Positions 63,961 to 64,000 of a DNA stretch of 64,000 nt are shown here, piece after piece. Both the position numbers and the translations under genes were made by a program. Origin of the DNA: an uncultured Selenomonadales bacterium. Its GTDB lineage: Bacteria > Bacillota > Negativicutes > Selenomonadales > Selenomonadaceae. How positions within the stretch are numbered: the stretch's first letter is position 1; the number at the start of each line of letters is the position of its first letter. The DNA lies in contig CAMZHX010000004.1 in the NCBI GenBank assembly GCA_947307055.1, positions 1 through 64,000 of the forward strand, given 5' to 3'. The notes under the pieces are model-generated. The model searched no databases and was not told the origin of the DNA. It saw only the letters and a list, made by a program, of their open reading frames with translations.

Positions 63961-64000
63961 TAGGGAAAAGGGGGATGGGAGAAGGGAAAAGTAGGGATTA
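63961..64000. repeat. Type A heptamer repeat block, cut by the window edge
   Basis: TAGGGAAAAGGGGGATGGGAG and onward with AGTAGGGATTA at the edge; the facing arm, if any, is outside. Confidence 0.75.

Overview
The window looks like a chromosomal stretch of a motile, anaerobic diderm Firmicute of the Negativicutes (Selenomonadales-like). Three things support this. The first is an outer-membrane porin with an N-terminal SLH domain (OmpM type, 10526-11860). The second is Firmicute-style CheC/CheD chemotaxis proteins next to a flagellar sigma factor. The third is Firmicute housekeeping genes (dnaG-rpoD, RNase M5, MutS2, PcrA-LigA) combined with sigma-54 control and a cytochrome bd oxidase. I found no rRNA, tRNA, CRISPR array, phage or insertion sequence. 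All placements and functions come from reading the sequence; no database search was run.

Layout. 1-8890 (minus strand): a partial CNNM transporter, metA, a secreted protein, a stand-alone HydF-like GTPase, a PHP phosphatase, a TPR protein, ligA and pcrA. 9067-12658 (plus): a PPi-type phosphofructokinase, the SLH porin behind a promoter with a Fur-like box, and a cyclase-family hydrolase. 12679-15351 (minus): larC, a lipoprotein and rnhA. 15379-26406: uvrC, nagA (minus), dnaG-rpoD, then two phosphohexomutases and glucose-6-phosphate isomerase, a hexose-phosphate block. 26486-29074 (minus): ilvD-murB. 29322-34644: a small XRE regulator, small proteins, lysC, a GT17 glycosyltransferase and an aminotransferase. 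34750-38920 (minus): a sigma-54 cluster made of a DUF1097 membrane protein, a PAS-AAA+ activator, a nitrilase-family amidase and an HpPgdA/imidase-like hydrolase, with two near-perfect -24/-12 promoters. 39998-44239: cydA, a small coiled-coil membrane protein, cydB and a CydD-type ABC exporter. 44242-53281: mutS2 (minus), two tandem membrane GGDEF proteins, then deoR-type regulator-uvrB (minus). 53444-57168: a cupin, tmk, rnmV and a TadG-like protein. 57209-63940 (minus): a GT2 glycosyltransferase, then the end of a flagellar/chemotaxis operon (cheC, cheD, membrane protein, sigma-28, FapA-domain protein, small protein, SwrB-like protein).

The most unusual features are these. (i) Three families of heptanucleotide tandem repeats (GGGAAAN-type, NACTAGG-type, CATTACG-type) are scattered between genes, form gene 3' ends and stop codons, and lie in frame inside uvrC and nagA. 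They resemble cyanobacterial STRR repeats. (ii) The primary sigma factor carries a tandem duplication of region 1.1. (iii) The self-contained sigma-54 cluster may hydrolyse a cyclic imide or similar amide. (iv) A ~330-nt gene-free element at 39.64-39.97 kb is bounded by inverted CATTACG repeats and contains a possible pseudoknot and a UUCG hairpin. (v) The octamer CCGCGCAG/CTGCGCGG is strongly over-represented.
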